DNA of 42,408 nt, from contig DATEDC010000216.1 of the NCBI GenBank assembly GCA_035286585.1, positions 1-42,408 of the forward strand, given 5' to 3'. A model generated the notes under the pieces. That model saw only the letters and a program-made list of their open reading frames with translations. It ran no database searches and was not told the origin of the DNA. The DNA comes from DSOS01 sp035286585. Its GTDB lineage: Bacteria > Chloroflexota > Anaerolineae > Anaerolineales > UBA4823. Shown in pieces: positions 7,756 through 16,906 of the stretch. A program made the position numbers and the translations under genes. The stretch's first letter is position 1. Each line of letters begins with the position of its first letter.

Positions 7756-10700
7756 TCAAACCAACAACGATTTCACCATCTGGCTGAGCTCATTCACCGA
7801 AAATGGCTTTTGCAGCCACTTAACCCCGCCTTTCTCGAGTAATGCCTGGCTCTCTCCTTCCATGGGATGCCCGGTGATAAACAACATTTTGGTCTGCGGC
7901 CATTTTTCCTGGATCGAGTGGTATAAGGGTAGGCCGCCCATCTGCGGCATAACCAGATCACTGACTACCAGAGAAATCGGGCTCTTTGTCCCTTCGAGCA
8001 ATTCCAGGGCTTCATTGCCATGGCCTGCTGTCAGCACGTGAAAATTCTGGGATTCAAGCAGCGTCCGTAAAGCTTCGAGCGTGGTTCGGTCATCTTCAAC
8101 CACCAGCACGCTGATTCCGTTGCCGTCAAGTTTCTCTCTGAAATCTCCCCTCGCCTGGAGTCGCTCGGGCTCAGTTAAAGCAGGTAAATAGAGGCAGAAA
8201 GTTGTCCCCCGCCCCACCTGGCTTGTTACATCGATAAAACCGCCGTGCTGTTTGATAATCCCATATACCTGCGCCAGGCCTAGCCCCGTGCCTTCCCCGA
8301 CCGGCTTGGTGGTGAAAAAGGGCTCGAATACGTGCGGCAGGTGCTCCGGTTGGATGCCAACGCCGGTATCCTTGATCTGGATCGTGATCCAATTCCCATC
8401 TGCCAGCTCCCTGAATGGTCGAGGGTCTTGCGGCCCTATAGTGATGCTTCCCAGCACGAAGGTTAACTGCCCCCCTTCCGGCATAGCATCGCGGGAATTC
8501 ACCGCCAGGTTCATAAACACCTGCTGCAGCCGGGTTGGATCTGCATTTACCACATAGCGGCCCGGATGATAGGACAAATCCACCTGAATCGTCTCAGGTA
8601 AGACCCGGGCCAACATCCTGTCCAGTTCTTTGATGAACGGCAGTAAATCCAGGGTGCTTTGCTCCATAATCGACCGGCGGCTGAAGTCCAGGATCTGGCG
8701 AATCAGGCTGGCAGCGCGCCGAACTTGCTGCTGAATCACCAGTAGCCTGTCCCGGCTCTCGGGAGGTAGCATGGGGTCATCAGTGAGCAAATCCGTGTAA
8801 ACCAGGATCGCCGCCATAATGTTATTAAAATCGTGGGCAATACCCGCTGCCAGTTGCCCCACTGTCGCCAATCGGTCCTGCATCTGAATGCGCATTTGCA
8901 TCTCGCGCTCTTGGGTCACATCTCTCAGGGTGATCACCCACTGGCGTTCTGTGTTTCCGACCGGTCGCGCCTGAGCTTCAAAGACCTTCCGAGCAGGCGC
9001 TTCCACGCTGATCTCGAGCGGAACCGGATTTGTGTGGCGATCGACAAGCTCTTGGATGCTCAAGGGTCCAAGCGACAGCACCCGGTTGCCAGGTTGTTCC
9101 GCGCATAACAACGCCAGCATTTCGCGTCCCAGAGGATTGGCGACCAACAGACGATAATCCGCGTCCAGGAACAAAACGCCTGTCGGGAGATGCTCGACCA
9201 GGCTCTCCAACCTTTTTTGTTCTGCCGCCAGCATTGAGCTTAGACGCTGGACCGCGGCGGCAGCATGGTTGGCAAAAGTATCCAGCAGACGGTTGTGCTC
9301 AATGCTGAATTCCTGCTGCAGTTCACTTCCCGCCATTAAAAAACCGACCGGATCGCCAAACACAGTAATGGGGGCGATGGTCTTGGAACCTAATCCACTT
9401 ATCATTCGCCGCGTGGCTCCATTTCCGTGCGGAGTGATCAACTTGTCAGGCGCTTTCAAATTTCGCAGGTTCCAGACAGGTTGTTCCGGAAGCGCCTTAG
9501 AGCAATAGGTTTTTAACTCCTCAATGACTTCTAATGTAATGAGCCGCTCGGAGTCGATGGCAACCCGATCGTAACCATCCACTAACAAACAACCTAAAAC
9601 CAGGTCGCAGTTCATGGCAGAACGCAGGTGGCTGAGCAAAATCGCCAGTAGATCATCGTAGGAAAGCGTGAAGCCGATCTCCTGGCTGAGCTCATACAAT
9701 TCAACCAGCTCGGCAGTTCGCTGGGCCACAATCTGCTCCAGATTGTCGGCGTGTTGCCTGACCCGCTCGTACAACACGGCATTCTCTAAGGCGATCGAGA
9801 TTTGCCCGGCGAGCAATTTCAGTAGATCACGATCTTGGAGAGTCAAATGATCGGGGCGGTCCGATTCGATGTTGATCACCCCAATAACCACCTTCCCATG
9901 GAAAATCGGTACTGCCAGTTCTGTCACCGTTTCAGGTATGCTGGGAAGGTAGTCCGGGTCCAGGCTCACATCAGGGATCAACGCCACCTCGCCTGTGCGC
10001 GCCACTCTGCCAACTATGCCTTCCGTGAGGGAAAGACTTGTAAGCAGGCGTACGGTTCCATGATGGGCTTTTTGAACCAGCGCATCATTGTCAACCATGA
10101 AAATTTCAACATGGGGATAGCCAAGCTTCTGGACGAGCTGCCCGATTACTTCGTCCAGCAATTCTTGTACTTCCAGGCGCTGGTTGAACGTCAAAGCCAG
10201 GTTTTGGATCAGTGTCATTTCGGCTAATCGCCGTTCGACTTCCTGGTAGCGCCTGGCGTTTGACAATGCCAGGCCTACCTCCTGACATATTGCTTTGAGC
10301 AAATCCAGTTGATCCGAGGAGAATGCCGCTGGTTTCATATGCAGAACGCTTATCACCCCAAGCAGCCGCTCTTCGGCCAAAATCGGGGCGCTGATTGCCG
10401 AGCGCACGTCTTCATCAACTATGGGAACATGCACCCAACGAGGGTCTTTGAGGACATCGGCTACATTAACCACTTGCCGATTTTGCGCCACCCAGCCAGA
10501 TAATCCGTCCCCAGGGCGCAGGATGATCTGGCGATTAAATTCATCCACGCAGACAGTTTCGCGTCCATAGATGGCGTACAACCTCAGGCGATCTTCCGCT
10601 TCAGAATATAAAAACGCCTGACCAACCAGACCATCCAAAGCACGGCAGGTAAGCGAAACAGCCCGTTTTAAGATCTCCATCGGATCCAGGCTCGTCGCCA

Positions 10701-13182
10701 GTTCCCGGCCCACTTCATAGAGCAGGCTCAGGTGCCGCCGCTCTACAGCAGCCAACTCATATAGCCGGGCGTTCTCGATGGCAATCGCAGCGTGAACGCC
10801 GAATAAATTCAACAAGTGCTGCTCACTCGCGGTGAACTGGCGAGGCCGTGTATAAGAGACGTTCATTACGCCAACGACGCGCGAGCCGATCTTAAGCGGC
10901 AGTCCGATGATCGCCCCCGCCCAATCTTCCGGTGTATCTACATAGAGGGGATGCTTGCGCATATCTGAGATCACAATAGTTTCACCGCTGCTGGCAACGG
11001 TGTAAGTCAATCCATTCTGGCGCGGGTTGCTCCACGGCTCATTCTGGAGCCCCTCTGCCCATAAAGCAGCCCCAAAAGATAGACTACCGCCGTTTTCGGA
11101 ATTGTAAAGGAAAATATGCCCGTTGTTGACTTCAGGTAAAAGGTTGAAGACCGATTTAAGGATTGAATCCAGGACTTCATGCAGGTCCAGGCTGGTTGCT
11201 AAACCGAGGATCGCCTGCCGTATCGCTTCTAACTCTGCCGCGCGCTTGCCCTCAGCATCGAACAACCGCGCGTTCTCGATCGCAATTGCAGCCTGGTTGG
11301 CAAAAGTCTCCGCCAGGACAGCATCCATCTCGTTGTACGCTCCAACCGTAAAGCTATCTAACGTAATAACCCCGATCACCTCCCCACGCACGATCAAAGG
11401 CACACCCATCCAGCCACGAATCTGGGTCGTATTTTCCCACTTTTTAAAGCGTAGGTCGGCTTGGGCGTCCCTCAAGATGAGTGGTTTGCAAATTTCGCGA
11501 ATTTTCTCGAAAAGCACATCCTCGACCGAATATCTGTGCCCAACCAGACCATGGTGTACCCGAAAACCACGCGCAGCCGCGATCCGCAGGTCGTTGCTAT
11601 CCACCAGGAATATTGTTGAGCTGTCGTACGGAACAACTTCTTTTAAATGCGTCAGGATCTCATCCAAAACCTTGTCCAGCTCTAATGTCGAGGTAAGCGC
11701 TGCGGTAGCTTTACCCAGATTTTCAGACGCCTGGCGTCGCTGGCGTTCCGCCACCAGCAGGCGGGCATTCTCATCTACAATTTGGCGAAGTTCAGTAACA
11801 TCCCGGATAACGCTGCAAATCATGTGGCCATTTTCCGTCGGTATCGGAAATTTATTCTCCTGGATAAGGCGAAGTTCGCCGTTGGATCTCTGGAGTGTAT
11901 GTTCGGCAAGTTTATTTAACTCGTATGTTTCGCCTTGGGCCAAGAATTCCAGCGATTTCTGCTTTATTGTTACATATCGATCTGTTTGTTTCTTATCTTC
12001 AGGTATCAATTCATAGCTGACATCCCAGGCACGCTTTCCTATTGCCTCTTCGCGGGGCACACCAGTTATTTGTTCCTGCCCCATGTTCCACTCGATGATT
12101 ACCCCTTGTTCGTCTACCAACACGATGCCATCCGTTGAGTTATGAACAATGCTGCGGAATCTGCGCTCGCTGGATTCCAGGGCGATTTCCATCCGCTTTC
12201 GATGGGTGATATCGAAAGCTGATCCCAATGCGGCTGGGCCCCCTCCAAATTCGATTGCCACGGCAGTGAAATCAACCCAGCGTATCTCGCCATCACTTCT
12301 CACAATCCGAAATTCGTAACGCTGCTCTACTTGCTCTCCCCTCTGTCGCGCCAGCCCGCGTTGCCGGATTAATTCCTGATCATCCGCATGGACCACATCC
12401 CAAAAATTCATCTCGAGCAGCTGTTCTCGAGAATAGCCGGTAGCCGCCTCCATGGCTGCGTTTACGTAACGGAATTTTGTCCCCTGGTAGATAAAAATCG
12501 AGCAGGCCGCGTTCTCAGTCAGTGCCATAAATTTGGCTCCACTTTCTCTGAGCGCGTTTTCCATCTGCGTGCGCTCGAGGACTTCAGCCTGCATGGCAGC
12601 AAACAGGCGAGCGTTGTCCAAAGCGACAGCAATATGATTGCCAAACGCCTCTACTACGGGCAGGTCCTCCGGGGTTAGATATGAGCCTACCATGTTGAGA
12701 ACGCCCACGGTTTTGTCTCTGGATATGATCGGAGTGTAGACCGATGGCTCTGCCCCCAGGGATCTTAGGATGCTGCGGGTAAATCGGCGCGCCGAGTCTG
12801 GAATTAATTGGATAATCACCTCGTTGCTGTGCGCTAAAAAGACTGGCTCACCCCCTTCCAGCACCTGCCGGTAAACTTCGACCTGGCTCACGGGAAAGGT
12901 GTATCCCTCGATCCGCATCCCAGTCAGATTCTCATACTTTTTCAGCAATCTGCTCACCGGTGCAAAAGCGCGAATGACCAGGTTTTGACCTCGTTCGTCC
13001 AGCAGGCTGATGCCACCCCTCAACCCAAGCTTTTCTATTTGCTGGCAAAACACCCTGAGAACTTCCACTTCCGAACGGGCGCTGCGCTGCAACGCTGTGG
13101 CTGCTTCGTTCAGCGCATAGAGAAGTTCGTACCTTCCGCCTGCCTGGTTAGCCGATTTGGGTAGAGATTTTCTATTCAACAT
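7756..13182 (-). CDS. Soluble multi-GAF/PAS hybrid histidine kinase with C-terminal receiver
   Basis: The 1,808-residue sensor kinase has no membrane segments. Approximate order: GAF (1-205), PAS (210-340), PAS (345-480), five GAF repeats (490-660, 660-830, 830-1005, 1005-1180, 1180-1345), PAS (1345-1450), HisKA with phosphoacceptor His in AAGIAHDFNN, HATPase_c with DTGVGI and the G2 loop GEGTGLGL, then a receiver (from ~1690) with acidic pair EDD and phosphoacceptor Asp in VVSDLVMP. The receiver makes it a hybrid kinase, probably working through a phosphotransfer partner; none is encoded nearby. GAGGTG lies six bases before the ATG at 13182, preferred over a GTG nine bases upstream. The GAF repeats are divergent, so the ligands cannot be read from sequence. 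Confidence 0.92.
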   Translation of the reverse strand: MLNRKSLPKSANQAGGRYELLYALNEAATALQRSARSEVEVLRVFCQQIEKLGLRGGISLLDERGQNLVIRAFAPVSRLLKKYENLTGMRIEGYTFPVSQVEVYRQVLEGGEPVFLAHSNEVIIQLIPDSARRFTRSILRSLGAEPSVYTPIISRDKTVGVLNMVGSYLTPEDLPVVEAFGNHIAVALDNARLFAAMQAEVLERTQMENALRESGAKFMALTENAACSIFIYQGTKFRYVNAAMEAATGYSREQLLEMNFWDVVHADDQELIRQRGLARQRGEQVEQRYEFRIVRSDGEIRWVDFTAVAIEFGGGPAALGSAFDITHRKRMEIALESSERRFRSIVHNSTDGIVLVDEQGVIIEWNMGQEQITGVPREEAIGKRAWDVSYELIPEDKKQTDRYVTIKQKSLEFLAQGETYELNKLAEHTLQRSNGELRLIQENKFPIPTENGHMICSVIRDVTELRQIVDENARLLVAERQRRQASENLGKATAALTSTLELDKVLDEILTHLKEVVPYDSSTIFLVDSNDLRIAAARGFRVHHGLVGHRYSVEDVLFEKIREICKPLILRDAQADLRFKKWENTTQIRGWMGVPLIVRGEVIGVITLDSFTVGAYNEMDAVLAETFANQAAIAIENARLFDAEGKRAAELEAIRQAILGLATSLDLHEVLDSILKSVFNLLPEVNNGHIFLYNSENGGSLSFGAALWAEGLQNEPWSNPRQNGLTYTVASSGETIVISDMRKHPLYVDTPEDWAGAIIGLPLKIGSRVVGVMNVSYTRPRQFTASEQHLLNLFGVHAAIAIENARLYELAAVERRHLSLLYEVGRELATSLDPMEILKRAVSLTCRALDGLVGQAFLYSEAEDRLRLYAIYGRETVCVDEFNRQIILRPGDGLSGWVAQNRQVVNVADVLKDPRWVHVPIVDEDVRSAISAPILAEERLLGVISVLHMKPAAFSSDQLDLLKAICQEVGLALSNARRYQEVERRLAEMTLIQNLALTFNQRLEVQELLDEVIGQLVQKLGYPHVEIFMVDNDALVQKAHHGTVRLLTSLSLTEGIVGRVARTGEVALIPDVSLDPDYLPSIPETVTELAVPIFHGKVVIGVINIESDRPDHLTLQDRDLLKLLAGQISIALENAVLYERVRQHADNLEQIVAQRTAELVELYELSQEIGFTLSYDDLLAILLSHLRSAMNCDLVLGCLLVDGYDRVAIDSERLITLEVIEELKTYCSKALPEQPVWNLRNLKAPDKLITPHGNGATRRMISGLGSKTIAPITVFGDPVGFLMAGSELQQEFSIEHNRLLDTFANHAAAAVQRLSSMLAAEQKRLESLVEHLPTGVLFLDADYRLLVANPLGREMLALLCAEQPGNRVLSLGPLSIQELVDRHTNPVPLEISVEAPARKVFEAQARPVGNTERQWVITLRDVTQEREMQMRIQMQDRLATVGQLAAGIAHDFNNIMAAILVYTDLLTDDPMLPPESRDRLLVIQQQVRRAASLIRQILDFSRRSIMEQSTLDLLPFIKELDRMLARVLPETIQVDLSYHPGRYVVNADPTRLQQVFMNLAVNSRDAMPEGGQLTFVLGSITIGPQDPRPFRELADGNWITIQIKDTGVGIQPEHLPHVFEPFFTTKPVGEGTGLGLAQVYGIIKQHGGFIDVTSQVGRGTTFCLYLPALTEPERLQARGDFREKLDGNGISVLVVEDDRTTLEALRTLLESQNFHVLTAGHGNEALELLEGTKSPISLVVSDLVMPQMGGLPLYHSIQEKWPQTKMLFITGHPMEGESQALLEKGGVKWLQKPFSVNELSQMVKSLLV

Positions 13183-13228
13183 TGCCTTCACCTCAATCCC
13201 CCGGGAAATTCCCGCTTGCCCGTATCGT

Positions 13229-13234
13229 ATTATA
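13229..13234 (-). promoter_or_regulatory. Putative -10 box of the hybrid kinase gene
   Basis: TATAAT on the minus strand is 46 bases before the ATG at 13182, giving a leader of about 40 bases that contains the GAGGTG ribosome binding site. No convincing -35 box is seen. Confidence 0.4.
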
Positions 13235-13362
13235 GATGATAAGAGCTGAAAAACGCCTTACGGATTCCTTGGGTTTGCCGGTGAGCTTTCGCTCTCCGCA
13301 GCCGGGTAAGCTGGAGCTTTCACTACATGTCCTTTTTAAGGTGGATCCGTAATCCAATACAA

Positions 13363-13395
13363 ACGGCGCATGGCTTACTACCTGCCATGCGCCGT
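13363..13395 (-). terminator. Hairpin terminator after the formate-THF ligase gene
   Basis: A perfect 12-base-pair stem (ACGGCGCATGGC with its complement, nine-base loop) sits 48 bases past the stop codon of the leftward ligase gene. The following minus-strand bases are T-rich (TTTGTATTGGATT), though not an uninterrupted run. Confidence 0.65.
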
Positions 13396-13443
13396 GATTT
13401 CTCCGCTAACCAGAGGCGCTTGTTGTACCCTGACTTGAGCCTG

Positions 13444-15369
13444 TTAGAATAAGCCAACCACGCGCCCGGTTTCCAAATCCACATCCACGTCATAAAAGAC
13501 CGGTCGGGTTGGCAGCCCGGGCATGGTGCGCATCTCTCCAAGCAGAGGATATAAAAAGCCGGCGCCCACCGAAGCGCGGATATCCCGGATTGGCACCCGG
13601 AAGCCCTTGGGCACACCCTTCAGGTTGGGGTCATGGCTCAGGCTGAGGTGGGTTTTAGCCATGTTCAGTGGGAGCTTATCGAATCCCAGGCGGGTATAAA
13701 GCTCGATTTTTGCTTCCGCCTCAGGCAGGTAATCCACTCCATCCGCTCCATAGATCTCTTTGCAAATAATCTCGATCTTCTCCTTGATAGAGATATCGAG
13801 CGGATACAGGAACTTAAAGTTGCTCGGCTTTTCGGCCGCACGAACCACCGCTTCCGCCAGTTTGTAAGCCCCCTTACCGCCATGCATCCAGTGCGTGGTA
13901 ACGACGGCATCTTCAGCGCCGGCGTCAAGAGCTGCCTCTCTCACCAGTTCGACCTCAGCCTGTGTATCCGTAGCGAACGAATTGACCGCGACGACCACCG
14001 GGATGCCGAAGCGCAGGGCATTCTTGATATGATGCTGCAGGTTCGGCAAACCGGCGCGCAGCAGGTCGAGGTTTTCTTCCGTGTAGGCCGCATCCAGCTG
14101 CTTGCCCGCCACCACCTTCGGGCCGCCGCCGTGCATTTTCAAGGCGCGCACGGTCGCCACCAGCACGACCACATTGGGGATCAAGCCTGAATACCGGCAT
14201 TTGATGTTGAAGAACTTCTCCATGCCGATATCCGCGCCAAAGCCCGACTCGGTCACCACGTAATCTGCCAGTTTCAAAGCGATTCTATCGGCGATGATTG
14301 AGCTGTTTCCGTGGGCGATGTTCGCAAAGGGGCCGGCGTGCACGAAAACTGGCGTGCCTTCCAGGGTCTGCATCAAGGTGGGCTTGATGGCGTCTTTCAT
14401 CAGCACGGTCATGGCGCCGGCGACGCCCAGATCCTCGGCGGTGACCGCTTCTCCAGCTTTATTCGTACCGATCACGATGCGGCTGAAACGCTCGCGCATA
14501 TCCGCCAGATCGGTCGTCAGCGCCAGGATCGCCATAATCTCGCTGGCAACCGTGATATCGAATCCGGTCATACGCGTCATGCCTTTTTCTTCTGGCCCCT
14601 GTCCGATTGTGATGGTGCGCAGGAAGCGATCATTCGTATCTACAACTCGCCGCCAGGTGATGCCGTCTGGATCTATATCGAGCCGGGCAAAGCGGCTGCG
14701 CTCTTCTGCCGTCAGCTCATTGGGGTCACTTTTATCAATGCCTAACTTTTTCAGACGCCGCAACATAGATGGGGAAAACCGCCGGCTGCTGCTCTTATCC
14801 GGCGGGCACAGGCGGTCGAACAGTGTTTGGTCCGACATGCTCGCTTCGTGGAACGTGCGGGCGTCGATAGCTGCGGCCAACAAATTATTAGCTGCCGTTA
14901 TGGCGTGAATATCTCCAGTCAGGTGCAGGTTGAAGTCCTCCATTGGGACAACCTGGCTGTACCCACCCCCGGCAGCGCCTCCTTTGATGCCAAAAGTCGG
15001 GCCTTGACTCGGCTGGCGTATGCATGTGAATACTCGCTTGCCAAGGTGCGCCCCCAAAGCCTGACTCAGCCCCACCATTGTCGTGCTCTTCCCCTCTCCA
15101 AGGGGTGTGGGCGTGATTGCGGTGACGTCAATATAAATGCCGTCGGGCACGTCTTTAAGCCGTTCCAGCGCTTCCAGCCGCACTTTCGCTCCGTAATATC
15201 CATGCAGCTCGATTTCGTCCGGACGCAGACCAACTTCTTCCGCGATCTGGGCAATCGGTTTTAATTCTGCTTCCTGCGCGATCTCGATGTCCGAAGGCAC
15301 GGGATCGCGTAGCTTTATCTTCGATGGTGTGAAGCTCCGCAGGCCAGGGTAATCTTTTACTGCGCTCAT
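13444..15369 (-). CDS. fhs: Formate-tetrahydrofolate ligase, long eukaryote-like form
   Basis: The 641-residue enzyme makes 10-formyl-THF from formate, THF and ATP, feeding purine synthesis and the methyl branch of the Wood-Ljungdahl pathway. The P-loop is TPTPLGEGKSTT near residue 87. Other family blocks are GPTFGIKGGAAGGG, EGTPVFVHAGPFANIAHGN and the C-terminal ASVGAGFLYPLLGEM. Most bacterial Fhs are about 560 residues. This one is longer at the N-terminus and around residues 190-250, and its tail (TRPVFYDVDVD to GLF) resembles the synthetase domain of eukaryotic C1-THF synthase. GGAG lies five bases before the ATG at 15369; a TTG at 15384 falls inside the binding site region. Confidence 0.93.
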   Translation of the reverse strand: MSAVKDYPGLRSFTPSKIKLRDPVPSDIEIAQEAELKPIAQIAEEVGLRPDEIELHGYYGAKVRLEALERLKDVPDGIYIDVTAITPTPLGEGKSTTMVGLSQALGAHLGKRVFTCIRQPSQGPTFGIKGGAAGGGYSQVVPMEDFNLHLTGDIHAITAANNLLAAAIDARTFHEASMSDQTLFDRLCPPDKSSSRRFSPSMLRRLKKLGIDKSDPNELTAEERSRFARLDIDPDGITWRRVVDTNDRFLRTITIGQGPEEKGMTRMTGFDITVASEIMAILALTTDLADMRERFSRIVIGTNKAGEAVTAEDLGVAGAMTVLMKDAIKPTLMQTLEGTPVFVHAGPFANIAHGNSSIIADRIALKLADYVVTESGFGADIGMEKFFNIKCRYSGLIPNVVVLVATVRALKMHGGGPKVVAGKQLDAAYTEENLDLLRAGLPNLQHHIKNALRFGIPVVVAVNSFATDTQAEVELVREAALDAGAEDAVVTTHWMHGGKGAYKLAEAVVRAAEKPSNFKFLYPLDISIKEKIEIICKEIYGADGVDYLPEAEAKIELYTRLGFDKLPLNMAKTHLSLSHDPNLKGVPKGFRVPIRDIRASVGAGFLYPLLGEMRTMPGLPTRPVFYDVDVDLETGRVVGLF

Positions 15370-15447
15370 AGTCTCTCCCTTCAATAGTGAATTCTGATTA
15401 ACACCGTTATTGTGACATTTTTCTCTTACTTAATCAAGGGATGCATA

Positions 15448-16344
15448 TCATTTTTGGTTATGCCGAGTGTCATGATTCATAGCCGATTCCGCCTGCCAGG
15501 GCATTGTTTTTGGCTGGTAGCGGGCAGTCAAAACCGGGCAGGTGATCGCCTCGGCCACTTCGGCGGTTACATTCGGGAGAAATGCATGTCTTAAGCTGTG
15601 GGCGCTGTATGTGGAGCCCAACCCAACCATGTCGTACTCTCCGTGATCTATCTCCTCCAGAATTTCATGCACCGCGTTGCCGCGCCGTATTTTCGAGTCA
15701 ACCTGGATACCAGCAGATTCAAATTTCTGCCTGGCCCGGCGGAGATTCCTGCCCTGCGGGGTATTTGTTTCAGGCACCTCCCGCCAATGGCTTGTCACCT
15801 CACGGGAGATCGGATAGCGAAAGGATACCGGCTCAATGACGTGCAGCAGCGTAACTTTCGCGTGGCTGATTTTTGCCAGGTGCAAGCAAAGATTTTGTAC
15901 GCTCACGCTGTATCCCAACCCCCCCATGCAGATGAGAATATTTTCAAGCCTGGTCCTGGATTGGCGCACGTAAAATATGGGCGACTCGACCCTGGCCATG
16001 ATCCGGCGGAACGAGCGCCCCTGCACGAAGCGCCTCCAGGCCGGGCGACCGAGGGGTCCAACGACGACGATAAATTCCCCCGCCGCAGCCAGCCTGGAGA
16101 TGACAACTGAACCCCTTCCCGATTCGAATTGCACTCGATAGGGTGCGCCGCGTTCTGCAAGCTCGGCAGCGACACTCTCGACTGCGCTTGTGACCCGCTC
16201 TTCTTTCTCCGCAGCTTCCACAATCCCCAGCAGGACGACCGGCAGACCCATCAAACCCGCCAGCCAGGCTCCATATTCAAGCGCAGGATAAGAGGCTGGT
16301 TCTCCATTGGTGCACAACAGCAGTTGTAGTGTATCTTCGCTCAT
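15448..16344 (-). CDS. Tandem universal stress protein (two UspA domains)
   Basis: The 298-residue protein contains two Usp domains (about residues 5-127 and 132-285). The second holds an ATP-loop-like GLGSTYSAHSLRH followed by ITCPVL; the first has VVVGPLGRPAWRRF and ESPIFYV. Glycine spacing in both loops is degenerate relative to the ATP-binding consensus, so nucleotide binding is uncertain. Its ATG overlaps the stop of the upstream chrA-like gene as ATGA, so the two are translationally coupled. The C-terminal tail (~15 residues, MNHDTRHNQK) is polar and outside the fold. Confidence 0.82.
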   Translation of the reverse strand: MSEDTLQLLLCTNGEPASYPALEYGAWLAGLMGLPVVLLGIVEAAEKEERVTSAVESVAAELAERGAPYRVQFESGRGSVVISRLAAAGEFIVVVGPLGRPAWRRFVQGRSFRRIMARVESPIFYVRQSRTRLENILICMGGLGYSVSVQNLCLHLAKISHAKVTLLHVIEPVSFRYPISREVTSHWREVPETNTPQGRNLRRARQKFESAGIQVDSKIRRGNAVHEILEEIDHGEYDMVGLGSTYSAHSLRHAFLPNVTAEVAEAITCPVLTARYQPKTMPWQAESAMNHDTRHNQK

Positions 16345-16859
16345 CGGAAGAAGATGATACCCAGCACGCCAGCCGACACCAACACCAGCGGTGCGGGCGC
16401 CTTTAAAATCAATGCCAGCAGGCTCGCCCCAGCAATGCCCAGGGCGATCGCGCTCGACCCGTTCTCATCCCCCCGAAATAGCCGCCAGGCTACCACTACC
16501 ATCAGGGCGGCGATGGCAGGTGTAAGGCCGCGCACAAAATTACCCACCCAGGCTTCCCCGCGGATGCGCTGCAAAACAGTTACAATCGCCAGCATTAAGG
16601 CAGTTGGCGGCAGGATGGATCCCAGCAAAGCTGCCAGGGCGCCGGACACGCCGCCGGCGGAATAGCCTACGAACATCGCCAGTTGCAAGGCGTCGCTGCC
16701 TGGCAGAACACTGGAAAAACCCACCGCTTCAACGAATTCCTCCTCGGTCATCAGCTCACCGACGACTTCACTGTACAGCAGGCCTACCGATGCCGGACCG
16801 GAGGTCGAAAGCAGATTCACTTTAAGAAACAGCCAAAATAAGTTTAGCCAGTGAGACAC
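16341..16859 (-). CDS. Half-size ChrA-family (chromate transporter-like) membrane protein
   Basis: The 172-residue membrane protein has a single ChrA domain with five or six hydrophobic helices. The PGPxxxQ-type family motif appears as LPGSDALQLAMFVGY near residue 52. GTG start, preceded by GGAG six bases upstream. Short ChrA proteins normally occur as adjacent pairs that together make a transporter, but no second half is encoded on either side here. Instead the gene overlaps a universal stress protein. The substrate could be chromate, sulfate or another anion; the sequence does not decide. Confidence 0.8.
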   Translation of the reverse strand: MSHWLNLFWLFLKVNLLSTSGPASVGLLYSEVVGELMTEEEFVEAVGFSSVLPGSDALQLAMFVGYSAGGVSGALAALLGSILPPTALMLAIVTVLQRIRGEAWVGNFVRGLTPAIAALMVVVAWRLFRGDENGSSAIALGIAGASLLALILKAPAPLVLVSAGVLGIIFFR

Positions 16860-16906
16860 AATTCACTCCTATCTGGTTATCTTGCTTGTCTTCGTCACCA
16901 CCAGGG

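Noticed and set aside
11123..12016. Rightward 297-codon frame
   Set aside because: It lies wholly opposite the GAF/PAS region of the hybrid kinase and its product is low-complexity Ser/Arg-rich with no recognisable motif.
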